A stretch of DNA of 64,000 nt from Eucalyptus grandis (GCF_016545825.1 NC_052618.1:9601398-9665397); one strand, 5' to 3'; numbered from the stretch's first letter, positions 21,166 through 34,525 are shown. Made by a program: numbers and translations. The notes: generated from the letters alone by a model not told the origin.

Positions 21166-22080
21166 CTTAACACCTAAAATTTTCCAACAATGCACGCACA
21201 AAATTACGAGCAACAATAATAGTAAAAAATTGTCACACGCCACTGCGGGAACGAGAGAATTTTTTGTTCCGTGGGGCCCACCGAGTTTCCCTTCTCTCTT
21301 GAATTCGGTTAGGATAGCAATAACCAGAAGGACGTTTTCGTCATTTTGAAGCAGGGCACTTTCGTCATTTGCCCAGAGAAGTATATAAAAGAATTTTTGG
21401 CCTTCGTCATTTGACGAGCAAGTTCTCGAAGCTGCTTCGCGTCCTTAGCCTATCCCGTCCTCTCTAGCTTCACCGACGGCCTCCAGCTCCACCGGAATCC
21501 ACAGCTGGTCTTGCATCTCCGACCACGGCAGACGCACGAAGGAAGGCACACAACACACGCGCAGAAGAAACGAAGCTCGATCCTGGAATCCAAAGTCCAT
21601 TGTGGTTGATTCGAGGTTTGCCGGAGGTGAATCAACGTCGATTCCAGCGTTCATGACTTCGATTGCGGGTTCCGGTGTCGTCTGGCTGCAGTTCCGATGG
21701 GCGTGCTGTTCTGACCGCGAGACGCTCCTTCGGCTCGTTCTTTCACTTCAGTGATCGGTGGAAGGTTGCCGTAAGTTCGAACCGCATGGAAAAGGACGCC
21801 CCGGCTCAGTTGACTCCCAACCATCACTTTCGAATCTTCTCTTCCACCGATTGAGCTCTTCCACTTCTTACTCTAAATCAAGCCCGAGCGTCGTCCTCGC
21901 GTCAAGCTCTGGGAATCAGAATCAAAGTTGCTCTCGCGTCAAATGAATGTTTGGATACTGCTCAGGATGTGTTCTATGAAATGATATTTGGTCCTACAGT
22001 GGTGGTGTGATTAATTGTCTTCACATTGCAAGCTGGATCGTAAAATTCCATGAATTGGACCTTTGATTGTATGCGACGAC
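21166..22080. other. Intergenic stretch with GC-rich patch, no gene recognised
   Basis: The segment 21,420-21,930 is GC-rich and has short frames on both strands, but none resembles a family I know, and the missing first exon of PLD is not here. It could be promoter or leader sequence of a lost gene. Confidence 0.4.
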
Positions 22081-22081
22081 A

Positions 22082-22415
22082 CGATATTCTCCCGCAGCTA
22101 TGTTCGAGAAAGCTGCGAATTTAATTAATGCGAGACAAAGGGCGTAGCGTTCCGTCGATGAAGCTCAAAACAACACGAAGCTGATCAAAGCGAGCGTCCA
22201 GAAATGGGTAGACAGGCGCGGAGATCCTTGCCGATGAGGCGCGCGGCGTGCTGGAAAACGACAGAAGAGCCAAGAAAACTTGCTTCCGCAGGTGGTTTCC
22301 CAACCTGAAGAGGGCACTATCCTCTTGGCAGGGTGGCGAGGAGGACAGCCGAGGCCATCTGGGCACTTGTATCGCAGAGTGAATTCCGAAAGGTCTACTA
22401 CTAGAATCCTCAGAT
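22082..22415 (+). pseudogene. CNL relic: coiled-coil domain fragment
   Basis: A degraded copy of the CNL N-terminal region. It starts at the 'gatattct' of the conserved YVIFS-like codons and runs through sequence translating to SVDEAQNN, ADEARGVLENDRRAKKTCF and the FPNLKRA block. Small indels and stops break the frame repeatedly. Similarity stops near 22,415, before the NB-ARC P-loop. It shows that a fourth CNL, or an aborted duplication, once stood between CNL1 and CNL2. Confidence 0.75.
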
Positions 22416-22530
22416 ATATATCAATATATAAGGACTTAAAAGATAGTTTTGATCATCGTAATGTAGTTAGGAATTTTTAATTGACCATATTAAAATAATA
22501 ATCTGTTTCTTTTAAAGATAGTCTTCTAGC

Positions 22531-22596
22531 TCACCACCACCCATGAGTTGATATTTTTAAGCTCTCACCACCACCCATGAGTTGATATTTTTAAGC
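22531..22596. repeat. 34-bp tandem duplication
   Basis: The block 'tcaccaccacccatgagttg' plus the following 'atatttttaag' occurs twice in a row, starting at 22,531 and 22,565. The rest of 22,416-23,780 is AT-rich with one GC-rich patch (23,200-23,500); a 151-codon frame there (23,056-23,511) has no recognisable family and I do not call it. Confidence 0.8.
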
Positions 22597-23779
22597 TTTG
22601 ACTATCAAGCGCATTTGATTTGTTAGACCTCAATGATTTTCTCGACAAATCTGTTGCTATTGGTATTTTTTTTACATGTACTTAGTAAAAACTTAAATAG
22701 AACGTTAACTTCAAATAAATGAATCAAGTAATTTCTACTCAGCATCCATAAATTTCATTGTTCGCTTTTAGTTTTCTCTAAGTACGTTGTTGATTTCAAT
22801 GCAACTCTGGATTCCTCATTCAATTTTTCACTAGTATTTTCAATTTGCTTGCGATTTTAATTTTCCGCATTTCGATTTGAGTCGTTAGTTATTTTGGAAA
22901 AGATTTCATGTATATTTAACAAAAGAGAGATCGAGTGCAGAAAATCTTAATGATCGAGCCTGACTTTCTCTTAGTAAAGATTAAACTCAAAAACTAACCT
23001 CAAAATTTTCAAGTCCGAATCCAAGGGAAGAAGGAACTCTGGAGCCAATTCTGCTTTGCATAGTTCTCCGCCTCAGAGGGATCGAGTCGAACAAAACCTT
23101 CCACTAAGAACAAGAAGACACAATCAAAATGATAATCATGAATGCACTGCAAGTAACAATAATTGTCGACACGTCGTTCTGATATTTGCAAGATCATCTA
23201 CAAGCGGTTTTGCCTGGATAGCAAAACGACCGAACAAGAAGGAAGCAACGGCAGGACATCATCACTCGGAGCTTGAATTCAAGGAAACGGCTGGCGATGG
23301 CAATGATCTACATCCGGCATGCCTGAAAGTCTTTCTGGTGGGGAAATCGCTAGCCAGAGACAACGAACGTGACTTGGAATCTCTGTCTACTCCGAGATCA
23401 GCGTCGAGGCAGAGCGAGCGCTCCTTTCTTTGGTCGGATCAGCAGCAACATCCTCGCAGGGCGGAGGAGGAGGGGAGAGAAAAGGCTAGGCTAGGGGAAA
23501 TGTTGTGGTGATGGGCTGATGGGTCTGGGCGGGGAAAAACCAATGGGTTGCTCTTGTGGGCCACGCCAGTTGGACCAAATTGTCCTTTTCTATTTGTTAT
23601 TCATTTATATATTTATTATTCTTTTTCTTTTGTTCTTTTTACTACCATTCATCGTTTTGATGTTCTTTTGTTTTTAATTACAATAATGCATACTTAATTT
23701 ATCAACTAAATTTCATGTGTCGACAGTTACAAATATATTTACTTTAATATATGAAAAAGAATATCACGCTATCCAAACA

Positions 23780-26700
23780 AATTATAAGACGTTGTATTTA
23801 TTGTTGTGTCAAATCTTTGATTACCAAAGGCCATCTTTGTTTCTTGATCCATGGGAGAAGTGGGCCTAAAAATATGGCACAATCCAGTTGAGTAGAACAT
23901 GCATGCGCTGATGAAATATCAACCCATTTAAAATAACTTGATTTATGACTCATATTTATATTAAGCCCAGATCCTATCTCGCCCATTTGTCAGGTCAAAG
24001 TCCCAAAAATAGCTGTGAAGGAGTAAACAAAAGCAAAAGTGAAGAGAGAGATTGAGAGAAAAAGAGAGATGGCAAAGATTCTTTAGTGAAAGATGATTCC
24101 TTCATATTTTTGCTTTCCCTCTTTAGAGGATTCTTTTTACTTTACTTAAAAGGTTCCAAATTAAAAAAAAAAAATGATGAAAAGGTTGAGAATTCAAATC
24201 CTGTTTAAAAAATTTATGACCTCTATTTTACTTATGAAGTTACCCTTAAGTAAGTTGTCATAATTATTAGGATTTTTTCAATGTCTAAACAAATTAGTAG
24301 ATTATCACCTCTTCTGAAATTTTACAAGCGTCTTTTTTATATATCAATATAATAAAGTTATATATATTTCACTAATACGATGATTGACCAATTTCTTTGA
24401 AATTTTACAACTTTTTTTTTGGGTAAAATGCCAACTCAATAAGGAATCTACCAACCACTTAATAAATCAGTGAATTATCAAGTTTTTTTAAGTTGCTAAT
24501 TATTAAACTAACAAGATGAGATAATAATAATAAAAAAAGGAACAAATAAAGATGAGATAAGATAGGATAAAGACACGAAAAAGAGTCCGGGAAAAAGGAG
24601 ATATGTGGTGGGCCCACACACTGCTGTAAGGGAAGAAGGAACAATTTTACGAGGAATAATTTTTCTGGGCCCCACAGGAACAATTTTCTCTACCACTCTT
24701 TCCACTTCCCTCGCACTTATTGTAGCTGGGGGTGTGTATAATCCGGTGAATCGATTCCAAAAAAGTAAAATTGGAAATCACACGTTACTTGCATGGATCC
24801 ATCCGAGAATTGGATCGTCGGTCCGATCTAGGTTTCAAGTTAATCCATAAAACCAATCTCACTAAAAGCTATTTAACAGTTATATAAAGTGTTTGCCGGA
24901 AACATGAATTTTTTTTATATAATAACCAACTAAAAGCCTAAAAACAATCGCTTGGACTCCACAAAATTGTCTCAATCCTTGAATAGTGATTATTCTACCA
25001 ATAATTGCTACATGCCATTACCTATTCATGTTCTCGTTTCCTCCTCTCTCTCTTTTTTTGACTCTGCTTATGTCGATCGACATCAGCACATTTCGCATTT
25101 GCTAATTTGTCTCAGTCCTCTCTCTTAAGCAAGGCTTGTTTCTGCATGGTTTTTACCATCTCCTTCATTGTCCTCTCCTCACCCTCAAGTTGCATTTTCA
25201 TGATTGCCTCAGCCTGCTTGTCAAGAATCAAGAACCGGACCGGTTCCCTTAAGAGCTACCGGTTCCGAGCGGTTTCGGTCCGGTTCCAGGTGGTCCAAAC
25301 GGGTTCCAGTTCCTTTTTACACACTCCTAATTCTAGCCCTACAAGGCAAGCATTATTTCCTTGTTTCTTTATTTCCTCTCCTTTTAACCCGAGTCCTAAA
25401 ACTCGCTTTACTTTATGAAATGACTCGATTCAATTCCATGGGTCATGCCATTAGAAAAAGGGGGGACAATCACCTATTGAATAGAACCGGATATGTGTTG
25501 ATACAATATCAGCCCTTTAAAAATGATTTGATTTATGACCTGGATTCATATTAAACCCAGATTTAATCTTACCCATTTGGTGAGTCGAAGTTCCAAATAT
25601 CACAATGGAAGATTAGACATAGAGCAGTACAAGGAGGGGAGAGAGAAATGGAAGGTGAAGGATGATTCTTTAGTATTTTTCTTTTCTAATTTGGGGATTC
25701 TTTTTCACTTTTTCAAAGTTTTCCAAAGTGAAGAAATGATGAGATGCTTGAGGATTACAATCCTATATGTAAAATGATTGGGAAAATTGTCCAAAAAGTC
25801 CTAAATTTATTGTACTTTTGCGAAGTTGATTCTAAGCCTTTTTAATTTTATCAATAAAGTCCTAGACTTTTGACAATTTGCCTATTCAGTCTATCTAGGC
25901 GGTCGGAAATTGCTAACGTAAACATTAGGCATCCTACTTGGCACGCTGTCGTTGAAGTGGACATTTTTAGTGACATCTTTGAACTTTTCTGGTTTTTTTT
26001 TTTTCCATATCTTTACTTTCTTTTAGCCTATCCCAGATCTAACAAGGGTGTCATGACCCTCACTAGATCTAGGCGATGGCTCATGCACTCTCGCTTAACG
26101 TTGCGGCCCTAGCCCAAGCCCTCAACAGCCACGAGATGGCCGTTGAGGATTGCAATGCCCTCACCCCAAAATAGCAAGGATCGTCGTCCGTCACTCTAAA
26201 GAGTAAAGACCAAAAAAAAAAGAGTAAAAGAAAAAAAAGTACAAAAAAATTTAGAAAAAAAAAAACTATTTGTCATCGTCAACAGCAACGTGCATCGACT
26301 TGACTATAGATGCTATGCTAAAGAACGAAGAAATAGAGATGAGCTGTAGATGGTATGCGTAAAGATACAAGGTGGATGCACGCAGTGACGTCTTCATCCT
26401 CTGCAGTGGTGCTGGAGATATTTTCTATAGGAGCAAGAGGTTCTTTTGATTTCTTTCGTTGATCAATATCTTGTAATTCTTTATCTTATATTACCTCCTT
26501 TTCAGTATAGAACTTGAATATCACAGCTACGTATGGAACATAAACCTTTTAAACTAGAATTTTTTTTATTATGTTCACGGTCAGTAGAAAAACATCTTCT
26601 AATGCAGCAATATTATAATTATATGTGCATGATGACTATCTGATTATATTCGGTGATGTAAATGTATGGATTATATGTTAGTATGTTTTCCCATCGATTG

Positions 26701-27290
26701 AAACTGTTTTTGTTTGGGCAATTGACCGAATAAATGGTTGCGTTTTTTTTTTTTTTTATAATTTGCTGCTAGTATTCGTAAAAAAATATGTACAAATTTG
26801 GGACTAATATGTCATTAGATATGGTTGTGCACACATTAATGTGATGCTTTCAAGCTTTTTTCAGCAATTCCTTTTGAATTTCTATTTTACTAGGTGTACA
26901 GGTAGATACATGTACTTTTTTTTTTAAAAAAATGTACTAGTATGAAAGATAATCTTTACTCTTATTTTCATTTTCTAATGACTGAGTTTTGACTTCTTCC
27001 GGTGCAATTCATTATACATTTCGAGATGTAGGGGCTAAATAATTTCATATACTTTTCATATGTCATTATCATAAATTTGCATCTAAGTAAAAGAAAGAAC
27101 GATATTCACATATCAACCATTCAATTTAATTAAATAAAATGCACAAATTATACAAAGTCCTTAGTAATTGCCATCTACAGCGTGAGGTTTACATAAGACC
27201 AAGCTCCACCATGTGCGACCATTAACATCACTCCGTTCTTTTCTTCTGTTTGGTCTAGCGCCGCGTTTGTCTCCCTCCTCCTCCTCTGCG

Positions 27291-27346
<56 letters not shown>

Positions 27347-27400
27347 AGAGCAGCAGCAGCAGCAACAGAACAACGATGGTGAACCATATAATTAAATTGG
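23780..27400. repeat. Segmental duplication, copy X
   Basis: This block aligns in order with 28,150-30,930 (copy Y). Paired landmarks: 24,000/28,260, 24,610/28,895, 25,330/29,045, 25,800/29,490, 26,450/30,200, 26,890/30,445, 27,180/30,760 and the GA run 27,300/30,880. Divergence is high but order is kept. No frame is conserved. The sub-block at 25,780-26,260 begins with a 'gtccaaaaagtcctaaa' motif typical of ends of non-autonomous Mutator-like elements, but I see no matching inverted end. Other partial copies lie at 52,790-53,290 and 55,930-56,460. Confidence 0.7.
27293..27341. repeat. (GA)n microsatellite
   Basis: An almost perfect GA run of about 49 bases. The paired copy Y has a shorter run (30,881-30,897). 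The long Arg-Glu, Leu-Ser and Ser-Leu frames across it are artefacts of the repeat. Confidence 0.95.
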
Positions 27401-28149
27401 GTTCTTTTTTGGAAGACGGGTGGTCCGGCTCAACCATTGAATAACGTGACATCCATAAATTCCATGGAGTTAATGAACCTGTTAACATACATATAATTCC
27501 ATACAGATACACTTTATTTTCACTGGTCCCGTTAATGAAGTGTAGTTAATCAATTAGATTGGGTTCTTTTTGGAAAAGTGATGTTCTCAGAAATAATATA
27601 TGATTTTGCTTAGTACTTAAAAAAAAAAAAATGTAAAAGCATCTCCCATGAACCTTCAGTTTCTTCCAATGGAATTACATATGTTGTTCAAAACGAATAC
27701 ATATTCACAAGATTATGTTATGTTATGATAATCAAGAACAATGGTATAATTTGTACGAGGATTGTCAAGACAATACACATCATCAAATGTTACGAGAAGA
27801 TCTCAGATTTTCACACTCAAAGTATATAGAGCCCATTGGCTAGGAATTTGGCCTGGATTTCTTGCTATAAGTATTGATTGTCCAGGAGGGATGGACATTC
27901 ACATAATATTTCCTTGATTGGATATTTGGTATCCATGCGACAATCATCTAGAGACGAGACACACTTTCCAAACAGAGTAATCAACTTATGGAAACCTTAT
28001 CTATGTTGTATGAGCAGCACAATCAAGGGAGACTCTTATCCTGGCAATCCAAAAGGAATCAAATTTTCCTATCCAACGGTGGATTGGATGATTGATCCTC
28101 AAAGGTTTTATCCAACAATCGTTTTGGACAATAAGGAATATAAAAGGAG

Positions 28150-30930
28150 ATCATGATGCTGAATGAATTAGGTATGTGGTAATGAAATATCCACCCATTT
28201 AAAATAATTTGATTTATGACCCAAATTCATATTAAGCCCAGATCCTATCTCGCTCATTTGGCGAGTCAAAGTCCTAGAAATCGTTGTGAAAGGTTAAACA
28301 AAGAGCATTATAAAGTGAAGAGAGAGATTGAAAGAAAAAGAGGGATGTTAGAGATTCTTTAGTGAAAGATGATTCTTTCATCTTTTTTCCTTCCCTCTTT
28401 TGACGATTCTTTTCATTTTATTTAAAAGGTTCCAAATTGAAAAAATAATGAAAAGGTTGAGAACTCGAATCTTGTTTGGAAAAATATATGACCGCTAACT
28501 TACTTATGAGATCACCTTTTAGTAAGTTGTCAATATTATCGGGATTTTGTCAAGTCTAAACAATTAGTAAATTATCACATCTTCTAAAGTTTCACAAGCT
28601 TTTATATATAAATATATATATATATATATATCAGTAATATAATAAAGTAACCTATATTTCACTAATACGATGATTGATCAATTTCTTTGAAATCCCGCAA
28701 CTTTTTCTGTAAAATACCAACTCAATAAGGAATCTACCAACCTCTCAATAAATCAGTGAATTATCAAGTTTTTTCAAGTTATTAATTATTGAACTAAAAA
28801 GATGAGAGAAACGGGAAAAAAAAAAAAAAAAAAAAAGATGAGATAACGTAGGATAAAGGCATGAAAAAGAGTCCAGGGAAAAGCAAATATGCGGTGGGCC
28901 CACAGAGTCGTGTTAAGGGAAGAAGGAACTCATTTTGCATTTCCCGCTCTTTCTTCCCACTTTTACGAGGAATATATTTCGTGGGCCTCACAGGAACATT
29001 TTTGTCTTCCACTCCTTCCACTTTCTTCGCACTTACTCTAGCCCTACAAGGCAAGCACTATTTCCTTGTTTCTTTATTTCGTCTCCTTTTAACCCGGGTC
29101 CTAGAACCCGCTTTACTCTATGAAATGACCCGATTCGATTCTATATAGGTCATGCCATAAAAAAAAAAAGGGGACAATCACCTGTCGAATAGAATCGAAT
29201 ATGTGTCGACAATATATTGACCCTTTTAAAATGACTTGATTTATATCCTTGATTTATATTGAACTCAGATTTGATCTTATCTATTTTGTAGGTCGAAATC
29301 CCAGATATCACAATAAAAGATTAGACATAGAGCTATACAAGGAGGTGGGGATGGCAAGTGAAAGATGATTCTTTCGTATATTTCTTTTCCAATTTGAGGA
29401 TTCTTTTCACTTTTTCAAAGTTTTCCAAAGTGAAGAAATGATGAGATGCTTGAGGATTACAATCTTGTTTGTAAAAGGATCAGGAAAACTATCCAAAAAA
29501 TTCTAAACTTATTGTATTTTTGCCAACTCGGTTCTAAGCCTTTTTAATTTTGTTAATAAAGTTTTAAACCTTTTGATATTTTGCAAATTAAGTCTATCTG
29601 ACGGCCGGAAATTACTAACATGAACACTAGGCATCCTACTTGGCACGTTGTCATTGGAGTGGACATTTTTAATAACATTTTTGAACATTTTTGGTTTTTT
29701 TTTTTTCCATTTCTTAACTTTCTTGATGGCCGGCCAAAGCAAGGGTGTGCAAGCCATTGCCTATGCAAGGGCTGCCAAATTCTCGTCTAGCCTAGATCTA
29801 ACGAGGGTGTCACGGTCTTCACTAGATCTAGGTGAGGATCTATGCGCTCTCGCTTGGTGTCGAGGACCTAGCTTAGGCCCTCAACACCCACAATGAGGGC
29901 TGCTATGGCCGTTGAGGATTGCAATGCCCTCACCCAAAACTAGCGAAGATCGCTGGCCATCACTCCAAAACCTAAAAAAAAAAAAAAAAGTAAAGAAAAA
30001 AGAATGAAAAAGTTCAAAAAAAAAAAAACTATTTGTCATCGTCAATAGCAATGTGTGTTGACTATAGATGCTATGATAAGAACGAAGAAATAGAGATGAG
30101 CTGTAGCTGGTATGCGTAAAGAACAAGGTGGATGAATGCCATGACTTCTTCATCCTTTGCAATGGTGCTGGAGATATTTTATATAGGAGCGAGAGGTTCT
30201 TTTGATTTCTTTCGTTGATCAATATCTTGTAATTGTTTATCTTACATTACCTGTTTTTCACTATAGAGCTTGAATATCACGGCTACATATGGAACATATA
30301 TTATATTGGGTGATGTAAATTTATGAATTATATGTAAGTATGTTTTCCCATCGATTAAAACTATTTTTGTTTTAGATAATTGACCGAATTAAGTGGTTCT
30401 GCAGGCATTAACATGACGCTTTCAAGCTTTTTCCAGCAATTCCTCTTGAATTTCTATTTTACTAGGTGTACAGGTAGATACATGTACCTCCTTTTTTTTT
30501 TTTTTTTTTAATTTATGTATTTGGATGAAAGATAATCTTTACTCTTATTTTCCAATAGCTGAATTTTGACTTCTTTCGTGTAATTGATTATATGCTTGGA
30601 GATGTAGGGCTAAATAATTTCATATACTTTTCATATGTCATTATCTTAAATCTCCATCTAAGTAAAAGAAAGAACGATATTTATATATCAGCCATTCAAT
30701 TTAATAAAAGAAACAGAAAGAAGATGCGCAAATTATACAAAGTCTCTAGTAATTGCCATCTGTAGTGTGAGGTTGACATAAGACCAAGCTCCACCGTGCT
30801 CAACTATTAACATCACTCTGTTCTTTTCTTCTGTTTGGTTCGGCCCCGCGTTTGTCTTCCTTCTCCTCCTCTGCATTTTTGAGAGAGAGAGAGAGAGCAG
30901 CAGCAGGCAGCAACAGAACAACGACGGTGA
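28150..30930. repeat. Segmental duplication, copy Y
   Basis: Second copy of block X. It contains a TA microsatellite at 28,607-28,632, poly-A runs at 28,815-28,836 and 29,158-29,170, and the GA run at its right end. The interval 27,611-28,149 between X and Y holds no gene I recognise. The following 30,931-31,135 continues the repeat family seen at 532-960; 31,136-32,590 shows nothing recognisable. Confidence 0.7.
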
Positions 30931-32600
30931 ACGTGGGATTGGTACGTGTTGGAGGGGGAGAGACACGTAAGGATATGGAGTTTGCAATGAGAAACGTCGG
31001 CTTTGTGATGAATTGTTCACGTTATATTCTGCGGAGAATAGGGTCGTTTACGTGGAGGTTAATACCAAAGAAAGGTCAGAGAGAAGTGGTCAAGCTCGAC
31101 CATTGGATAATCCGTGAAATACACTCACATTAAGTTGAGGATCTCTGAGAAGAGAACATTCTTGGAGCACTGAATTCTCAAACTCACTCCATCCTCTTTT
31201 CTCAATTTAACCTCCACCGAACCTTTAGAGAATATCTTGACCTCAGCAAATCCCACTATCTCCTCCCAAAATGGCCGAGAATCATGTGCCAAATATGTGG
31301 CCAAATATCATTCCCTTTTGTGATGATTCCTCTTGTTGGCCGAATGAATCAATCGCCTACCATGATGGGCAATAGCTTAAGAGTTATTCACATTCTTTCC
31401 TTGTCGATCTTATTCTCTAATTGGAAGCATCACTCGACATGCATGCGAAAACTTCGGCTAAGCCAAATGGGGTTTGGCTGAGTTCATTCGCAGGGGTCCA
31501 TGCTCATGTGGGCTTAGTCTTAAAAATTCAAATGAGTCCAAAGTCAAGCTTATTTTGCATGTCAGGTTAATTTGAATGCAATTCATGACCGGACCAACTT
31601 AGATGAAATTTATTCGATGTCGACATGTTACTAGTAAACAAAAGATGTAGGGGTGTGCTTGATCCCTAATTTTCTAATGAGTGAATGATGAATCTATGAG
31701 TCAAAAAATAGGTGTTAGTAAAGATCGACCAAGATAGGGACGTATTGGATGTCTCCTGGATCTACCAACCAAAAGCAACTTATGGAAATTGATTCCCCAT
31801 ATGTTATCTCATCGATTTGATGGTTGATCGTAATTTGGACATTTTATAACCAAGGAAGTCCGAATTATATTCATGGTATGAACAAAAGGCATCAAATGCA
31901 AAAGTATCATATCGTTAATGTGTATGCAACTTAGCGGAAGAGATTCATTTATTGACATATCTAGGTGTTCTTGAGATTAATATTTCGTAACATGATTGTC
32001 CTTGAATCAAAATTAGTGATTGATGATAAGTAAAATTAGGTAGTGGTTTTTCTTATTTGTTGTTAGTGCCAAATGTGATGTCCGACGCATATATTCAATT
32101 GAAAAAATTAAAAAAGATGTGAACACCTTAGAAATCAATGTCTTCTCCAGATTTGACAGAGATAGCATAATTTTGCTGTAGTGATCACGAATAGATCCTA
32201 TGGGATGTCAAGGGCCAAACAATAGTAAAGCCTTTTCCTAAATTCCAAGAGAAATCTCATCCAAAAAGCTTCATTTCATCCCTCAATTGAAGTACTTTCT
32301 TCCAAAAGTTTTTTGGATCTTGTAATATTTATTACGGCTTTGTAACAACCGTAGTAGCTATCGCAGCAAGAAAACACCGTAATATGTGTTACACTTGTGG
32401 TAGACTTGCGATGTACTAATTATGTTGCTTTGAACAGACCATATAATTAACAACTAATTCTTCGATTCAGTAAATATGTTTTGTCAAGGAACGTAAATTT
32501 CAACCTATGGGATATTAGCAACTCTTTAGGTGGTTAGTGAATTTGATATGAAAAATTAAGTATCAATATATCATGGTTTTATACTAAGTAATTTTTTTTA

Positions 32601-33476
32601 GGGAAAAAGCCACCAAAAACTCCAAACTTTGCCCAAAGTAACAAATTTACTTCAAACTTTTTTTTGTGACATAAAAAACCCCAAACTTTGCTAATCGTGG
32701 CACATTTACCCCAAACTCTTTTTTTGTGACACAAAAAACCATAAATTTGTATTCGTGTGACACATTTATCCTAAATTATAGGGTATTTTCGTCTTTTACT
32801 TTTTAACATTTCTTTCTTTTTCTTTTTTTCTTCTCTCTTCCCTTCGCCGGCCATGGCGAAGGGAAGCCGAACTCGAGTGAGGGCTGTCCTCGCCGGCATC
32901 AGGCCAGGGTCACCCTCACCTGGGCTAGCGAGGGTTGCCCTTGCTCGATGCCAACAAGGGCTTGACGTAGGTGAGGTCGGTCCTCACCGGATCGAGCGAG
33001 GGGTGCCAGATCTTGCGAGGGCAACCCTCGCCTAACGTAGGCGAGGGCGGCCTTAGTCGGTGTCGGGCAAGGATGGACCTCGTCGACATCAAGAGAGAGG
33101 TGCCAGATTTGGTGAGGGCAACCCTTGCCCAACATAGGTGAGGGCAGCCCTCATCAGTGTCGGGTGAGGATGGCCCTCGCTAGATCTGGCGAGGGCGGCC
33201 CTCACCGGTGCCGGGCGAGGGCATTCCTCACTAGATCCGACCCAAGCGAGGGTCGCCCTTGCTCGAAGTCCGGCTTCCTCCGCCATGGCCGGTGGAGGGA
33301 AGATAGAAGAAAAAAATAGACAAAAAAAAAAAAAAGACAAAAATGCCATTGGCCATAGAGTTTGGGGTAAATGTGTTACGATTATCAAAGTTTAGGATTT
33401 TTCATGTAACAAAAAAAAAGTTTGGGATAATTTGTCACTTTGGGCAAAATTTAGGATTTTTGGTGACTTTTTCCAT
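32601..33476. mobile_element. Non-autonomous TIR element, Mutator-like
   Basis: The ends are long imperfect inverted repeats of about 120-150 bases: the left end starts 'gggaaaaagccaccaaaaac' and the right end, reverse-complemented, starts 'ggaaaaagtcaccaaaaatc', with matching 'aaactttgcccaaagt' and 'acacatttaccccaaac' blocks. The flanks carry A-T8-A on the left and A-T7-A on the right, compatible with a 9-bp target-site duplication blurred by a homopolymer. No transposase is encoded. Long ends plus a near-9-bp duplication suggest a MULE-type family. Confidence 0.75.
32860..33270. repeat. GC-rich minisatellite inside the TIR element
   Basis: Irregular repeats built on a 'gcgagggcggccctcgcc' core, many nearly palindromic, give open frames on both strands that encode only low-complexity Arg/Gly/Pro/Ala strings. 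A related motif ('actagatctaggcgagg'-like) occurs near 26,060 and 29,830. Confidence 0.8.
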
Positions 33477-33699
33477 TTTTTTAAATGATATTCAAGTTTA
33501 CACATTGAAAAAAGCGGATACGTATCCATTTGCAACTTGTACCATTCCAAAGCAATTGAAGAGTTTTTTAGATCATAAGTAACATTCAACTTACATGTGG
33601 TAAGTAACTTTTCAACTACAAAAGTAGTATCAATAAATGCAAGGTTTGTAATTATTGAACATCAATTAGTAAGTTTTCTTAATTATAAGGTGAGTTTGT

Positions 33700-34300
33700 A
33701 CCCTTTTTCTTGTCCAAGAAGCCCATCCTGCTTAGTAAAACATGAACCCATAAAAATACGCTACTAATATCCTAAATCATGTAAAATGTGAGTTAAAGAA
33801 CCACATAGATGGTCCATATATAATATTATTTGTATTTGGTAGTGTGGGAAGATGGATATTTGTACCCGTTTGTAAACTATACCATTGATGATGGTTAGTA
33901 TGTTTAAACGAGGAAAAGAAACTTCTCCAAGTGATTAGTAATTTTTCCCATAGAAAAGTAAGTTTTAAATTACCAAGTAATTATGATAGACTTTTTTTAA
34001 TTTGAAAATTAAGTTTATACCCCTTTTTCTATGACAAGGAAGCCTACCCTGACTAGTAATACAGGAACCCATAAAAATACCCTACTAATATCCTAAATCA
34101 TGTAAAATGTGAGTTATGATCTAGGATGGAGGTCCAAACATGATATTATTCGTATTTGGTAGCGTAGGTAGATATTTGTACCCATATATACACTAACTAC
34201 TATTTCATGATGGCTAGTATGTTTATATGAGGAAAATAAACTTCTCGAAGAGATGAATAATTTTTCTCATTGAGAAGCCAAGTAGGACAAATATTTTTTT
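33700..34300. repeat. About 306-bp diverged tandem duplication upstream of CNL2
   Basis: 33,705-33,870 and 34,015-34,180 share 'cccataaaaatac', 'ctactaatatcctaaatcat', 'gtaaaatgtgagtta' and 'atttggtagcgt' blocks in the same order. It lies 600-1,200 bases before the CNL2 start, so it may be in the promoter region. No gene is seen in 33,477-34,520. Confidence 0.75.
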
Positions 34301-34525
34301 TCCACAACGGTGAGTAGCTTAAAATATTGACAAAAGTAATGCATGATTGTAGTCTACCAGTGTTTTGTGAATTGATTAGTAAATTTTGTTAATCGAAAGT
34401 AACTTTCAATCTATTGGGAATCAGATACTGAATAGGGAGATGAACCCGGAGACCGGCTATTGTCGGTTAAAGAGCTGTCCTTTTTAGATTCCTCTGGGAG
34501 AACTGGTGGGTTGGCGTCAACCTGC

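Noticed and set aside
23056..23511. 151-codon frame on the plus strand
   Set aside because: No recognisable motif, no ATG in good context at its start, and an equally open minus strand; the GC-rich patch alone explains it.
27161..27512. Several frames with Leu-Ser or Arg-Glu runs
   Set aside because: They are translations of the GA microsatellite at 27,293-27,341.
27878..28156. 92-codon frame
   Set aside because: No family resemblance and no splice or start support; it sits between repeat blocks X and Y.
32853..33388. Frames of 60-99 codons on both strands
   Set aside because: Low-complexity products of the GC-rich minisatellite in the TIR element.
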